A DNA stretch of 64,000 nt from Phototrophicus methaneseepsis (GCF_015500095.1 NZ_CP062983.1:5456001-5520000), one strand, 5' to 3'; shown: positions 24,239 through 33,027, numbered from the stretch's first letter. Translations and numbers: made by a program. The notes: generated by a model from the letters alone, not told the origin.

Positions 24239-24267
24239 TTCTCACATAATTGCAGGTGGCCTATAAT
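24239..24267 (+). promoter_or_regulatory. Promoter of the chelatase gene
   Basis: TTCTCA (24239-24244), a 17-base spacer and a perfect TATAAT (24262-24267) lie about 80 bases before ATG 24349. Confidence 0.55.
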
Positions 24268-24348
24268 GGACCTTTGCTTCACCGCAAAACTCATCACAAT
24301 AAGTCTATGAACCTAGAGCAGAACTAGTCACATAGAGAGGTGCCCCTT

Positions 24349-25479
24349 ATGAGCAAACGGCCAGCCGTGTATCCCTTCACCGCCATCGTCGGACAAGATC
24401 TGATGCGGCTCGCATTGGTCCTCAACGCCATTGATATGCGTATTGGTGGTGTCCTCATCCGCGGTGAACGCGGCACCGGTAAGTCGACCGCGGCCCGTGC
24501 GCTGGCGGCCCTGCTACCGGAAATCGAAGTCGTGGTCGATTCACCCTTTAACGACGATCCCGCTCGCCCAGACACATGGTCTGATATCACCACAGAGCGC
24601 TATGCAAATGCGGAAGAAATCCCGTATGAGTTCGCGAAAGCGCCTTTCGTCGACCTGCCTGTGAGCGCGACAGAAGACCGCGTTGTGGGTACGCTTGACA
24701 TTGAAAAAGCCATCCAAAAAGGTGAGAAGCAGTTCGAGCCAGGGATTCTGGCCTCAGCAAATCGTGGCATCCTGTATGTTGATGAAGTTAACCTGCTGGA
24801 TGATCACATTGTGGACTTGCTGCTGGACAGTGCCGCGATGGGTGTCAACGTGGTTGAACGCGAAGGTATCAGTTTCAGCCATCCGGCTCGGTTCATCCTC
24901 GTCGGCACAATGAACCCGGAAGAAGGCGACCTGCGCCCGCAGCTGCTGGACCGCTTCGCCCTCTCGGTTGATGTGCGCGGCATCCACAATGCCCAGGAAC
25001 GTATCGAAATCCTGGAGCGGCATATCGCTTATGAAGACAATATGCAGGCCTTCCATGCGCATTGGCAGCCCGCAGAGCAGAGCCTTTCTGAGCGTATTGC
25101 TGCCGCCCGCCAACTCGTCGACAGCGTCAAACATACGTCAAACGACCTGCGCTTAATCGCCAGCATGATGGCTGAGATGCAGATTGACGGCCACCGTGCG
25201 GATCTTGTGATCCTCAAGACGGCCCGTGCCCATGCTGCCTACGAAGGCCGCAATCACATCACGGACCGCGATATTGCCCTGGCGATTAAACTGGCAATCC
25301 CGCACCGTCTGAAGCGTGGGCCTTTCGCAGATGCAACGGCTGAACTTGATCAGGTAGAAGATCGCCTGCAAGAGAAGCGCGAAGAAATAGGCGAAGACGA
25401 AGAAAACGAGAGCACCGAACCGGGCGAAAACACAGGCGAAAACGAAAGCGCCAACAGTAAAAAAAAAGTGAGCAAGTAG
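24349..25479 (+). CDS. Magnesium/cobalt chelatase AAA+ subunit (ChlI/BchI-like), unshifted product
   Basis: A 376-residue product. ATG 24349 is chosen because AGAGAGG lies 8 bases upstream; a GTG three codons earlier lacks such spacing. The AAA+ core has FTAIVGQDLMRLALVLNA, Walker A GERGTGKST, Walker B ILYVDEVNLLDD, GTMNPEEGDLRPQLLDRF (sensor and Arg-finger region) and a C-terminal helical lid. An acidic tail (EDEENESTEPGENTGENE) leads to nine A residues and then a stop. Chelatase I subunits hydrolyse ATP to drive Mg or Co insertion into a tetrapyrrole. In the -1 frame the A9 tract opens directly into a VWA domain, so a fused 696-residue protein is also possible. No chlH or cobN is in the window. 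Confidence 0.93.
   Translation: MSKRPAVYPFTAIVGQDLMRLALVLNAIDMRIGGVLIRGERGTGKSTAARALAALLPEIEVVVDSPFNDDPARPDTWSDITTERYANAEEIPYEFAKAPFVDLPVSATEDRVVGTLDIEKAIQKGEKQFEPGILASANRGILYVDEVNLLDDHIVDLLLDSAAMGVNVVEREGISFSHPARFILVGTMNPEEGDLRPQLLDRFALSVDVRGIHNAQERIEILERHIAYEDNMQAFHAHWQPAEQSLSERIAAARQLVDSVKHTSNDLRLIASMMAEMQIDGHRADLVILKTARAHAAYEGRNHITDRDIALAIKLAIPHRLKRGPFADATAELDQVEDRLQEKREEIGEDEENESTEPGENTGENESANSKKKVSK
25459..25467 (+). other. A9 slippery tract, candidate -1 frameshift site
   Basis: Nine A residues (three AAA codons in the ChlI frame) sit 9 bases before the ChlI stop TAG. Slipping back by one base moves translation into a frame that is open from the tract itself, is closed just before it by TAA 25458-25460, and reads on to the VWA domain. 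A 6-bp hairpin CTGGCG/CGCCAG (25486-25491 with 25504-25509) begins 18 bases downstream. Programmed frameshifting in chlD-type chelatase genes is known; here it is an inference, and a sequencing or assembly indel in the homopolymer remains possible. Confidence 0.65.
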
Positions 25480-26438
25480 ACGAGACTGGCGCAGAGCAAC
25501 AATCGCCAGATGTCAGCGAACAACCCGCCGCCCCACAAAACCCCTTCCCCAGTGCAGATTCAAACTGGTGGGAAGGCGGCCAAAAAGTGCAGGCGGCGGC
25601 GGAGTTCGAAACCCGCAAGCTCAATACCCAGCTCGACAAGATGACGCGGCGGCAATCTGGCCGACGTTCCACAACGCGTACCGATCGCAAACGCGGGCGC
25701 TACATCCGGGCAGTGCCAGCCGGCAACAACACCAGCGACATCGCCTTTGATGCCACCCTGCGCGCTGCTGCCCCCTACCAACTGGGCCGGGCGGAACAAA
25801 AAGCCGAGACAGGCATGGCTTATGCCCTGCGTAAGAGTGACCTCCAGCGCAAAATCCGCGTGAAAAAGGCTAGCAACCTGGTGCTGTTCACAGTCGACGC
25901 CAGTTGGAGTATGGCCGTTAGCGAGCGTATGCAGGCCACAAAAGGCGCGATTATGTCGCTGCTGACGGATGCCTATCAACGCCGTGACCGCGTGGGGCTG
26001 ATTGTCTTCCAAAAAGACCGGGCCTCATTGGTGCTGCCACCTACCAACAGCGTCACACTGGCTAAAGAAGCCCTGGTTGATATTCCCGTTGGTGGTAAAA
26101 CGCCGCTCTCAGCGGGGCTGCTGCTGGCTTATGAGACGGTCCGCAAAGAGAAGCTCAACATGCCAGACATCATGCCTATGATCATCCTGCTGACGGATGG
26201 CGCGGGTAATGTGAGCCTGAGCGAGAACACGTCGCCCCAGGAAGAAGCCCACATGATTGCACGCCTCATCAAAGAAGCCGACATCCGCACCGTCACCGTG
26301 AATATGGAGCATGTCGCCTTCGATCAAGGGTTGGCCCAACGCCTCGCGGATCAACTCGGTGGCCCATGTTACGCCCTCTCCCAAATCCGCGCCGATAACC
26401 TGCTAGAAACCGTGCGTATGGAGATGGATAAAGTCTAG
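25467..26438 (+). CDS. Chelatase VWA subunit/domain (ChlD-like), read in the -1 frame
   Basis: A 323-residue segment in the -1 frame relative to ChlI. It begins with a Pro/Gln/Glu-rich linker (SEQVDETGAEQQ, PAAPQNPFPSADSNWWEGG) like the acidic-proline linker of ChlD proteins. It continues with a basic segment and a von Willebrand factor A domain: LVLFTVDASWSMAVSERM with the MIDAS DxSxS, a T-containing loop in GGKTPLSAGLLL and IILLTDGAGNVSLS. No start codon with a ribosome site lies in the first part; a GTG at 25587 would remove the linker. This suggests it is made as an extension of ChlI rather than alone. It would couple the ATPase ring to the metal-inserting subunit. Confidence 0.88.
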   Translation, partial: SEQVDETGAEQQSPDVSEQPAAPQNPFPSADSNWWEGGQKVQAAAEFETRKLNTQLDKMTRRQSGRRSTTRTDRKRGRYIRAVPAGNNTSDIAFDATLRAAAPYQLGRAEQKAETGMAYALRKSDLQRKIRVKKASNLVLFTVDASWSMAVSERMQATKGAIMSLLTDAYQRRDRVGLIVFQKDRASLVLPPTNSVTLAKEALVDIPVGGKTPLSAGLLLAYETVRKEKLNMPDIMPMIILLTDGAGNVSLSENTSPQEEAHMIARLIKEADIRTVTVNMEHVAFDQGLAQRLADQLGGPCYALSQIRADNLLETVRMEMDKV

Positions 26439-26468
26439 CCGAGGGGCGCAGGGAACAGCTTCAATATC

Positions 26469-26504
26469 AAAACAGCGTAGGGATTGCCTTACGCTGTTTT
26501 TATT
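26469..26504 (+). terminator. Terminator of the chelatase transcript
   Basis: AAAACAGCGTAGGG (26469-26482) pairs with CCTTACGCTGTTTT (26487-26500), one G-T pair, loop ATTG, then TATTT. Its position after the VWA frame shows that both parts share one transcript. Confidence 0.85.
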
Positions 26505-26530
26505 TCATGAAACTCGCCAAACGATCTGTC

Positions 26531-27103
26531 TTAGTTGCGCTGCCACAACCCCATATACAAGCTGACGAAGAACAGCAGATAGCTCAAGATCAGCCAGACG
26601 ATAATGACGATAACAGCCAGTATCAACAGATTCATGTAAACGGAGACGCTCGTCGTCACTGTCGTCATCACCGTATCCAACTGAGATGTGATCGTCGTTA
26701 AGTTCGTGCCGATGCGGTCGATAAAAGATAGATCGACCAAGGGGGGTAAGCTAATAGGGGGCAAGCCGCTCCAACCACATCCGCTGGCACCATTCCAGAA
26801 GCAGGATTTATTCACCTCTGCAATCACCGCATTGAGCGTATTGCGAAAGAAGCTGATGATCGCATTAACGGCATTGCGCGTATCGTTGACGGCATCGACA
26901 AGCGGTTCAAAATTCTCGCCCAGGTCGCTTACTTCACGTTGAACAGCATCAGCCGCCGTCGTGATGGATTGATTGGCTGTCTCAAAGACAGGCGCAACAT
27001 CCGATTGAATCTGCCAGAAACAGAAGATGACGAGGCCCAGGGCCACCAGCGGCATCAAAAAATAGGCGATGAGTAAAAAACGCAGGGGTAATCGTAGAAG
27101 CAT
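26531..27103 (-). CDS. Membrane protein with two helices around an extracytoplasmic loop
   Basis: A 190-residue protein. One helix near the N-terminus (FLLIAYFLMPLVALGLVIFCFW) and one near the C-terminus (LLILAVIVIIVWLILSYLLFFV) flank a loop of about 120 residues. The loop is rich in Asn, Thr, Val and Asp and periodically helical (AVNDTRNAVNAIISFFRNTLNAVIAEV), so it is probably a coiled-coil or helical hairpin outside the membrane. Two cysteines lie close together (SCFWNGASGCGW). GAGGGA is 5 bases before ATG 27103. No family was recognised. It converges on the chelatase gene. Confidence 0.72.
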   Translation of the reverse strand: MLLRLPLRFLLIAYFLMPLVALGLVIFCFWQIQSDVAPVFETANQSITTAADAVQREVSDLGENFEPLVDAVNDTRNAVNAIISFFRNTLNAVIAEVNKSCFWNGASGCGWSGLPPISLPPLVDLSFIDRIGTNLTTITSQLDTVMTTVTTSVSVYMNLLILAVIVIIVWLILSYLLFFVSLYMGLWQRN

Positions 27104-27210
27104 CTCATTCCCTCAGTATCTCTATAGGTCGCCAGAGAGCAGCGACATGCTTCTACTATAGCGCGATGTCTGTTTTTAGCCGCTTATGCAGCGTTATGAG
27201 GGCGTGGCGC

Positions 27211-27897
27211 TTACCGCTGGAAGAGATCCAGCATATAATCCGTAGACAACCCCTGAGACTCCATATAGTTCTTGAGGTTGCGGCGGGCATCATAGATGAG
27301 CTTATAGAGTGCATTCCGGTTGGTATCGAGCTGCTCCGCGACGATATCCATCGGCACGCCGCGCAACGCGACCGCAACCAGGGCACGATATTGGCGATCT
27401 GTCAGCGCTTCTTTCATCGCCGCGTCAATACGAGCGATGACATCATCGCGCTCAGCGGCTGTTTCGGGGTTGGGTGGGGCTTCGCCCACGATGCTGGCCT
27501 CTGCTGAGAGGAAATCGCCATCAGCGGTCAGGTCATCCAGGCTGAAATCTTTATAGCGAGCGCGGCGCAGTTCGCTAATTGCCAGCCGCACAGCGATCTT
27601 ATTGGCCCACGTCGTAAAACGGCTCTCACCTCTAAAGTTATCGAGGTTATCCATGACGCGTAACACCGCATCCTGAGCCAGGTCCTCCGCCATGGTGACG
27701 AGTTCCTTCTGTGCCAGGTCGCGCAGGTCGCTGCGTTCCTGGCTGAGATAATAATAGATGCTGCGTTTGACACGTTCCCGCAAGTCATCAATCGCAGCGG
27801 GCTGCTGGCCCTGTGTGCTCCGGAGGTCGGCCAACCATTCTTCGTTGGTGCGGTCTAGTTGTGTCGTCATAGCACTCGTCATATCTTCAGAGATCAT
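27211..27897 (-). CDS. ECF-type RNA polymerase sigma factor
   Basis: A 228-residue sigma factor with region 2 and region 4 only. Region 2 reads AEDLAQDAVLRVMDNLDNFRGESRFTTWANKIAVRLAISELRR, including the -10-recognising FTTWA segment. Region 4 reads LTDRQYRALVAVALRGVPMDIVAEQL, then RNALYKLIYDARRNLK. About 60 extra N-terminal residues precede region 2. ATG 27897 is preferred over a longer frame that has no ribosome site; ATG 27882 is also possible. No anti-sigma gene is adjacent, and the neighbour downstream is an unrelated membrane protein, so how activity is controlled is unclear. Confidence 0.87.
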   Translation of the reverse strand: MISEDMTSAMTTQLDRTNEEWLADLRSTQGQQPAAIDDLRERVKRSIYYYLSQERSDLRDLAQKELVTMAEDLAQDAVLRVMDNLDNFRGESRFTTWANKIAVRLAISELRRARYKDFSLDDLTADGDFLSAEASIVGEAPPNPETAAERDDVIARIDAAMKEALTDRQYRALVAVALRGVPMDIVAEQLDTNRNALYKLIYDARRNLKNYMESQGLSTDYMLDLFQR

Positions 27898-28080
27898 CAC
27901 ACTACCGCCATTGTACCCGATGGGCCCAAGTTCCACACAGGTTATTCTCAAGATGTTTGTAAAACTGTACACAGATACGCCACATGCAAAAGGTCCACAG
28001 CCGTGTTCCAATGAGAAACGAGCTGTGAACCCTTACAAATTGCTGATGACGTGACGCCCCTCAGGCGTGCGATTCAGGCA

Positions 28081-28989
28081 TTAAGCTGTTGTGAGCAGGA
28101 CGCCATTATGTGCTGGATCATAGACCAGGAAGCCGCTCTCTGTTTCTTCCCCGGTAAGGCCGTTCTCTGCGATGCGTGCCCTGACGCGGGCAAGTTCGGC
28201 CTCATCTGGTACGATGACGCTGAAGGTTCGCAAGCCTGTCGCGTCTTCCGGCGGCTGCGGCGCACCAATCCCCTGCCAGACGTTCGTACCAATGTGATGA
28301 TGGTAATCCCCCGCGGCGAAGAAAATGGCGCTATCCGTAAACTGACGCGGCGCATTTTCAAAATCCATTGGCAGGCCAAAGCCCAATACATCACGGTAAA
28401 AATGCATTGTCGATGGCAAATCCGCGACGTGCAAATGTACATGGCCGACAGCCGTCGCTGCATCAAGCCCCTGCCATTCGTCATCACGGTCTGTCAGCGC
28501 GCTAAAGACATCATCTGGGTGCAGACCACCGTTGGCAGAGAGCATCTCCGTGAAGGTTTTAGGCCATTGGTCTTTAGGACGATCCCAGGCCAATTCAATG
28601 CCGTTCCCCTCAACATCCGGTAGATAAATGGCATGGTGCGTTCCGTGGTCGCTCATCCCTTGGATGCGCGTACGCGTCTCTGCGATGCGGCGCAACAAAT
28701 GTGCCAGGTCCCAGCGCGTAGGCACCAGGAAAGCAGTGTGATATAAGCCTGTGGTGCCACGATAGCGGCGCGCATCTTCTCGCTGGGTCAGGCGCAGCAA
28801 ATCTTCCTGACCAGCCCCTAACCCGGCGGAATCGCCTTCGCGCCAATGCACCTGGAAGCCCAGCACATCGCGGTAAAAGCTGATCTGGCGGACAAGGTCT
28901 GCAACGGTATAGTGAACGTGCCCCATACGCGTGGCAGGGTGAATCGCCTGTTCAGTTATTTCAGATGGTTTCATATCGAATACGGTCAT
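28081..28989 (-). CDS. Two-domain VOC ring-cleaving dioxygenase (CatE-like)
   Basis: A 302-residue protein made of two vicinal-oxygen-chelate domains. Both start with the same signature (GHVHYTVADL and GHVHLHVADL), then FYRDVLGF. Metal ligands of the Fe/Mn site are the His in GHVH, the His in LYHTAFL or DYHHHIGTN and a Glu in GNGIELAWD. This layout is that of CatE/YfiE catechol-2,3-dioxygenase-type enzymes that remove catechols or quinone-related compounds. It is the last gene of a marR-doxX-VOC operon (42-base gap to doxX), the same gene pair as Bacillus catDE. The physiological substrate is an inference. Confidence 0.88.
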   Translation of the reverse strand: MTVFDMKPSEITEQAIHPATRMGHVHYTVADLVRQISFYRDVLGFQVHWREGDSAGLGAGQEDLLRLTQREDARRYRGTTGLYHTAFLVPTRWDLAHLLRRIAETRTRIQGMSDHGTHHAIYLPDVEGNGIELAWDRPKDQWPKTFTEMLSANGGLHPDDVFSALTDRDDEWQGLDAATAVGHVHLHVADLPSTMHFYRDVLGFGLPMDFENAPRQFTDSAIFFAAGDYHHHIGTNVWQGIGAPQPPEDATGLRTFSVIVPDEAELARVRARIAENGLTGEETESGFLVYDPAHNGVLLTTA

Positions 28990-29031
28990 ATGTTTGCTTT
29001 CTGTTCAGTATACGGGCACTTGCCCCGAACC

Positions 29032-29406
29032 TCAAAGTGAGAGTAAGGTAGCATGGCCGATGAAGACAATGGCAGCCAGGATCCCTAAAACCACACTGGG
29101 CACCATCTGAGGCAGTTCACCCCGGCGTATATGGGTGATCGCGGCGCCAATCATTGTGAGCACCAGGCCAGCCGCCGCAATCGGGGTCAGCCAGGGCAGG
29201 ATGTTCAGCAGCACCGGCAAAATCAGACCAATCGCACCCAGTAATTCCAGCAGACCAATCAAACGGACCTGATTCTGGGAGAAGTCCTCGACCCACCCCA
29301 TATTCGTCTGGAGCTTCACTTTAGGCTGTGTCAACTTCATAATCCCTGCCCCAGCAAATGCCACCGCGGTGAGGATCTGCACGATCGATAGGAGAGTTGT
29401 ATCCAT
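29032..29406 (-). CDS. DoxX-family membrane protein (CatD-like)
   Basis: A 124-residue protein with four transmembrane helices. The first has ILTAVAFAGAGIMKLTQPKVKL, with the lysine-containing turn typical of DoxX, followed by GLLELLGAIGLILPVLL and a C-terminal VPSVVLGILAAIVFI. DoxX/CatD proteins are thought to take part in thiol or quinone redox protection. A 14-base palindrome-like site at 29461-29474 lies 55 bases upstream and matches one before marR. The following gene is a CatE-like dioxygenase. GGATCC precedes ATG 29406. Confidence 0.88.
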   Translation of the reverse strand: MDTTLLSIVQILTAVAFAGAGIMKLTQPKVKLQTNMGWVEDFSQNQVRLIGLLELLGAIGLILPVLLNILPWLTPIAAAGLVLTMIGAAITHIRRGELPQMVPSVVLGILAAIVFIGHATLLSL

Positions 29407-29460
29407 TTTGGGATCCTTTCTTGAGACTTTTCGCTTATATGTATGGTTAGCACCCTGATT

Positions 29461-29474
29461 ATTAGCTAGCTAAT
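29461..29474. promoter_or_regulatory. Operator-like site before doxX
   Basis: ATTAGCTAGCTAAT is a perfect 14-base palindrome between marR and doxX. A near copy (ATTAGCTTGCTAAAT) occurs before marR at 29948-29962. Paired sites of this type fit a MarR dimer that represses its own operon. Confidence 0.65.
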
Positions 29475-29492
29475 TAGTACGGCAAAAAAAAG

Positions 29493-29924
29493 CTAGCAGT
29501 TTGTGTCCATGTTATCGACCATCTGCCAGATGATGCGGCGAAACGTATCACGATCTGCCTGGCTAATGCCCGCGAAAAGTGTATCTTCCAGGCTGGCTAG
29601 TTGCTTGCCAATCGCGATTTCGATCTCGCGCCCCTCATCGGTAACATAGACGCGCACCAGGCGGTTATCCTCTTCATCCCGCCGCCGCACAACGAGATTT
29701 GCTTCTTCCATGCGCTTGAGCATATTCGTAATTGTTGCACCCTGTACGGAAAGTGCGTCGGCAATTTCAGACTGGGTCATCCCATCGCGATGGGCGATTT
29801 CGCACAGCAAAAGACCCTGGCCGCGATACATGCCAGCCTGAACCATAAATGTATCAACTGCACTCCTGTACATCTGGCAAAACTGCGCCAGAAGCTGTGC
29901 ATCGTTAACTTTAGGGCGATCCAT
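29493..29924 (-). CDS. MarR-family transcriptional regulator
   Basis: A 143-residue winged-helix regulator. A helical N-terminus (LLAQFCQMYRSAVDTFMVQAG) forms the dimer interface. Next come GLLLCEIAHRDGMTQSEIADALSVQGATITNMLKRMEEANLVVRRRDEEDNRLVRVYVTDEG, which is the DNA-binding helix-turn-helix and wing with the invariant D-x-R. Its length is like that of MhqR. It heads an operon with a DoxX protein and a ring-cleaving dioxygenase, so it probably senses an electrophile or quinone-like compound. It is probably autoregulated, because an operator-like site lies 24 bases before its start. Confidence 0.92.
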   Translation of the reverse strand: MDRPKVNDAQLLAQFCQMYRSAVDTFMVQAGMYRGQGLLLCEIAHRDGMTQSEIADALSVQGATITNMLKRMEEANLVVRRRDEEDNRLVRVYVTDEGREIEIAIGKQLASLEDTLFAGISQADRDTFRRIIWQMVDNMDTNC

Positions 29925-29947
29925 GGATAATCATTTCATGGCTAATC

Positions 29948-29962
29948 ATTAGCTTGCTAAAT
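29948..29962. promoter_or_regulatory. Operator-like site before marR
   Basis: ATTAGCTTGCTAAAT lies 24 bases before ATG 29924 and matches the palindrome before doxX at 12 of 14 positions. The neighbouring GGCTAAT extends the dyad. Confidence 0.6.
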
Positions 29963-30030
29963 AATATCCCCAAACAAAAGGGTTGTCAAGCTGGACCAGA
30001 GAAAACGTTCTGGTCCAATCCAAAGGAAGC

Positions 30031-30537
30031 CTAGCGCTGTACTTCCGATATATTGAATGTAATCCGTACAACGAGATGGCCCAAACGGATGTCGTCCCCA
30101 TCTCTGAGGATACGTGGCTGCTTGGCAACCAGGCGTTGACCATTGAGATAGGTACCGTTCGAGCTGTTATTGTCCACGATATGCAGAGCACCATCACGGC
30201 GCACAATCGTCGCATGATGACGAGAAACGCCCTTATTAATCGCATCGCTCGCAGCGAGATCAACCGCCGGGCTCTGGCCGGAATCAGGATCCTGACGGCC
30301 AATCGCTAATTCGGTAATTTCATCTGCATTGAATTCAAACATTTGCTGTGTTTCAAGCACTTCCAACACAAGGATCATCGTACCATTAAAACGAGCGGAA
30401 CCCCATTTGGGGATACCTTCCTCAAAATCAGTGTCTCCCAAACTGCGTGTGGTTGCTTCTACCAACGGCATCCCACATCGCACGCAGGCGACTGCATTTT
30501 CTGGGTTTTCGGTGCCACAATTCGGACACTTTATCAC
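30031..30537 (-). CDS. Zinc-ribbon FHA-domain protein
   Basis: A 168-residue protein. GTG 30537 is chosen because GGGAGG lies 6 bases before it and the product then starts directly at the zinc ribbon (IKCPNCGTENPENAVACVRCG, two CxxC pairs). The C-terminal two thirds are a FHA domain: LAIGRQD with the phosphothreonine-contacting Gly-Arg, KGVSRHHATIVRRDG with Ser-Arg-His, and VDNNSSNGTYLNG with Asn-Gly. It binds phosphothreonine peptides and so implies a Ser/Thr kinase elsewhere. It is a single-gene unit facing away from ftsH. Confidence 0.92.
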   Translation of the reverse strand: MIKCPNCGTENPENAVACVRCGMPLVEATTRSLGDTDFEEGIPKWGSARFNGTMILVLEVLETQQMFEFNADEITELAIGRQDPDSGQSPAVDLAASDAINKGVSRHHATIVRRDGALHIVDNNSSNGTYLNGQRLVAKQPRILRDGDDIRLGHLVVRITFNISEVQR

Positions 30538-31077
30538 CTTTGACCTCCCAGTTGGGTCTACTATTGTAAGATCAACATTTTGATCAGTGAACACAATCAG
30601 GCTGTTTTTAGATTTACCTGAGTCATCTATATTGATGCTACCCTGATCTGACCATAAAAAGACTTGAGGTTAATTATGGATGTTAGACAAGTCAGACATA
30701 TCACAGGGCTAATTGTTATACATATAGTTATAAACCTTCTGTGCTCAGAATGCTAGAGTTTCAGTAAAGTTTAATACGCTGCGATAGCCCTGTTTAGATG
30801 AATACTCATGCTATAATGCCTGAGAAACTCGCCATTATGGCAGCACAAATGGCACCAAAGTTAATACCATTATACCCTTAAAAAGTTGCTTAAAAGGCCT
30901 TTTCGATTTTTACGAAGTGGCAATGCCTGAATCAGGCACACGATTCATGACTACCAGACTGCTCTCTGCATAGCGCGTCTGAAAAAGTGTAATCCTAAAG
31001 AGCGCCGTAAAGAGAACAATCGTTGCTTTATCGTCCTAACTATCGTTCTAACTGTAGTGAAGTATGGAGAAAATCCT
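30538..31077. other. Long divergent intergenic region before ftsH
   Basis: These 540 bases hold no supported gene. They contain an extended -10 (TGCTATAAT, 30809-30817) in the ftsH direction and leave a long ftsH leader of about 250 bases. Inverted arms GGCCTTTT/AAAAGGCC are seen around 30893-30904. A 26-codon frame at 30676 was not accepted as a gene. Confidence 0.4.
30809..30817 (+). promoter_or_regulatory. Extended -10 promoter element, ftsH direction
   Basis: TGCTATAAT is a full extended -10 hexamer; the -35 at 17 bases is poor, which is usual for extended -10 promoters. The leader to GTG 31078 would be long. Confidence 0.45.
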
Positions 31078-33027
31078 GTGAAAGATCGTCCTCCTAACGA
31101 CCCACGTCGTCACCCCAATAATGGGAATAATGGTGACGACAATGGGAACAACAATAAGTCACCGATCAACAACCCGAACGCGCGCAGCTTCTGGATGTTG
31201 ATTATCGTCTTCGCCGTCGTACTGGTGGTGCTGATGATGAGCACTCAGTCGATGGGTGGCGGTCAGGCTGTTTCCTTCCGGGCGCTGCGCCAGGAAGCGG
31301 AAAATGACCAGATTGCTGAAATTCTCGTGCGGGGTGATAACGAAGTCGTCGTCTCGTATGCAGATGGCCGTCGCATCAGCTATACGAAGAGCTTTAATGA
31401 CGATGTGTTGGACCTGCTGGGCTATGACAACGTCATAGAAGCCCCCTTCGTCTATTCTTCGGAAGCAGCGGATAACTCCGGCGCTGTCCTGCTCAATTTG
31501 CTGTTTATCCTTGTGCCGAGCGCCATCATTTTGTTCTTCTTCTGGCGTATGATGCGCAACGTCCGCAGCGGGCAAGACCAGGCTATGAGCTTTGGCCGCA
31601 GCAAGGCGCGCGTCTCGCGCGATATGGAGCGCCCACAGGTCACATTTGATGATGTCGCCGGGGCAGAAGAAGCGAAAGAAGAACTCAAAGAAGTTGTCGA
31701 GTTCTTGAAAGAGCCGGAAAAATTCATCCGATTGGGTGCGCGCGTGCCGAAAGGCGTGCTGATGGTTGGCCCTCCAGGTACGGGTAAGACGCTGATGGCG
31801 CGTGCCGTCGCTGGCGAAGCAGGTGCCCCGTTCTTCAGCATTAGCGGCTCAGAATTCGTTGAGATGTTCGTGGGTGTCGGCGCAAGCCGTGTACGCGATC
31901 TCTTCGAACGGGCCAAGTCGGAAGCCCCTGCCATCATCTTCATTGATGAAATTGACGCTGTGGGCCGTCAGCGTGGTGCTGGCCTGGGCGGCGGGCACGA
32001 TGAACGTGAACAGACGCTCAACCAGATTCTCGTCGAGATGGATGGCTTTGAGAATGACACCAACGTCATCATCATCGCTGCCACCAACCGCCCGGACATC
32101 CTGGACCCAGCGCTGCTGCGTCCTGGCCGCTTCGACCGTAAGGTCGTCATGGATAACCCGGATGTGAAGGGCCGCGAGGATATCCTCAAGGTGCATACAC
32201 GTGGCAAGCCATTGGCACCAGATGTAGATATTGAAGCGCTGTCACGTATTACAGCGGGCTTCAGCGGTGCAGACCTGGAAAACCTCGTCAACGAAGCAGC
32301 CATCCTGGCAGCACGCCGCAATAAGAAATCCATCGCCATGAGCGAAATGCAGGAAAGTATGGAACGCGTGGTGATGGGGCCGGAACGCCGCAGCCGCGTG
32401 ATTACGCCAGAAGAAAAAGAGCGTATCGCTTACCACGAAGCCGGCCATGCAATCCTGTTCCATGTGCTGGAACACTCTTCCCCGGTGCACAAGATCACCA
32501 TCGTCTCTCGTGGGCAGGCTGGCGGTTATGTGATGCCACTGCCAACAGGCGATAAGATGCTCAAATCCAAAGAAGAATTTGAGGACGATATCGTCGCTGC
32601 AATGGGTGGCCGTGCCGCAGAAGAGATCATCTACAACAACTACACCACCGGCGCACAAGGCGACCTGCGTCAGGCGACACGGATGGCCCGCGCAATGGTG
32701 ACGCAGTTCGGCATGAGCGAGCGCCTTGGCCCGCGTGCTTATGGCAGTAACAATGGTCCTATCTTCCTGGGCCGAGAAATGGGCGAAACCCGCGACTACA
32801 GCGAACAGTACGCTCAGGCCATCGACGATGAAGTAAAGGGCATTCTGCAATCGGCATACCAGCGTGCTAAGAACCTGCTGCTGGAATACCACGAACAGAT
32901 GCAAACCCTGGTGCGTGTGCTGATTGAGCGCGAGACGCTCACCAGCTCGGAATTTGTGGAAATTATCGAAGGCGACACCGCGACCGCATCATCGCCCTTC
33001 GATATGCCGCTCCCCGGCGAAGACTAA
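31078..33027 (+). CDS. ftsH: ATP-dependent zinc metalloprotease FtsH
   Basis: A 649-residue membrane protease. GTG 31078 has GGAG 8 bases upstream and is preferred over an earlier in-frame GTG. An Asn/Pro-rich cytosolic head is followed by two transmembrane helices ([17 protein letters not shown] and [20 protein letters not shown]) around a periplasmic domain. The AAA+ module has Walker [10 protein letters not shown], Walker [16 protein letters not shown] and the [21 protein letters not shown]. The protease has the zinc motif AYHEAGHAI and a third ligand region further on. It degrades misfolded and regulatory membrane proteins. A terminator follows. Confidence 0.98.
   Translation: MKDRPPNDPRRHPNNGNNGDDNGNNNKSPINNPNARSFWMLIIVFAVVLVVLMMSTQSMGGGQAVSFRALRQEAENDQIAEILVRGDNEVVVSYADGRRISYTKSFNDDVLDLLGYDNVIEAPFVYSSEAADNSGAVLLNLLFILVPSAIILFFFWRMMRNVRSGQDQAMSFGRSKARVSRDMERPQVTFDDVAGAEEAKEELKEVVEFLKEPEKFIRLGARVPKGVLMVGPPGTGKTLMARAVAGEAGAPFFSISGSEFVEMFVGVGASRVRDLFERAKSEAPAIIFIDEIDAVGRQRGAGLGGGHDEREQTLNQILVEMDGFENDTNVIIIAATNRPDILDPALLRPGRFDRKVVMDNPDVKGREDILKVHTRGKPLAPDVDIEALSRITAGFSGADLENLVNEAAILAARRNKKSIAMSEMQESMERVVMGPERRSRVITPEEKERIAYHEAGHAILFHVLEHSSPVHKITIVSRGQAGGYVMPLPTGDKMLKSKEEFEDDIVAAMGGRAAEEIIYNNYTTGAQGDLRQATRMARAMVTQFGMSERLGPRAYGSNNGPIFLGREMGETRDYSEQYAQAIDDEVKGILQSAYQRAKNLLLEYHEQMQTLVRVLIERETLTSSEFVEIIEGDTATASSPFDMPLPGED

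Noticed and set aside
28051-28623. A 190-codon plus-strand frame opposite the VOC dioxygenase
   Set aside because: It mirrors a gene with clear metal-binding motifs on the minus strand and shows no domain.
30676-30756. A 26-codon frame with GAGG upstream before ftsH
   Set aside because: Too short and without any conserved pattern to tell it from chance; possible leader peptide at best.
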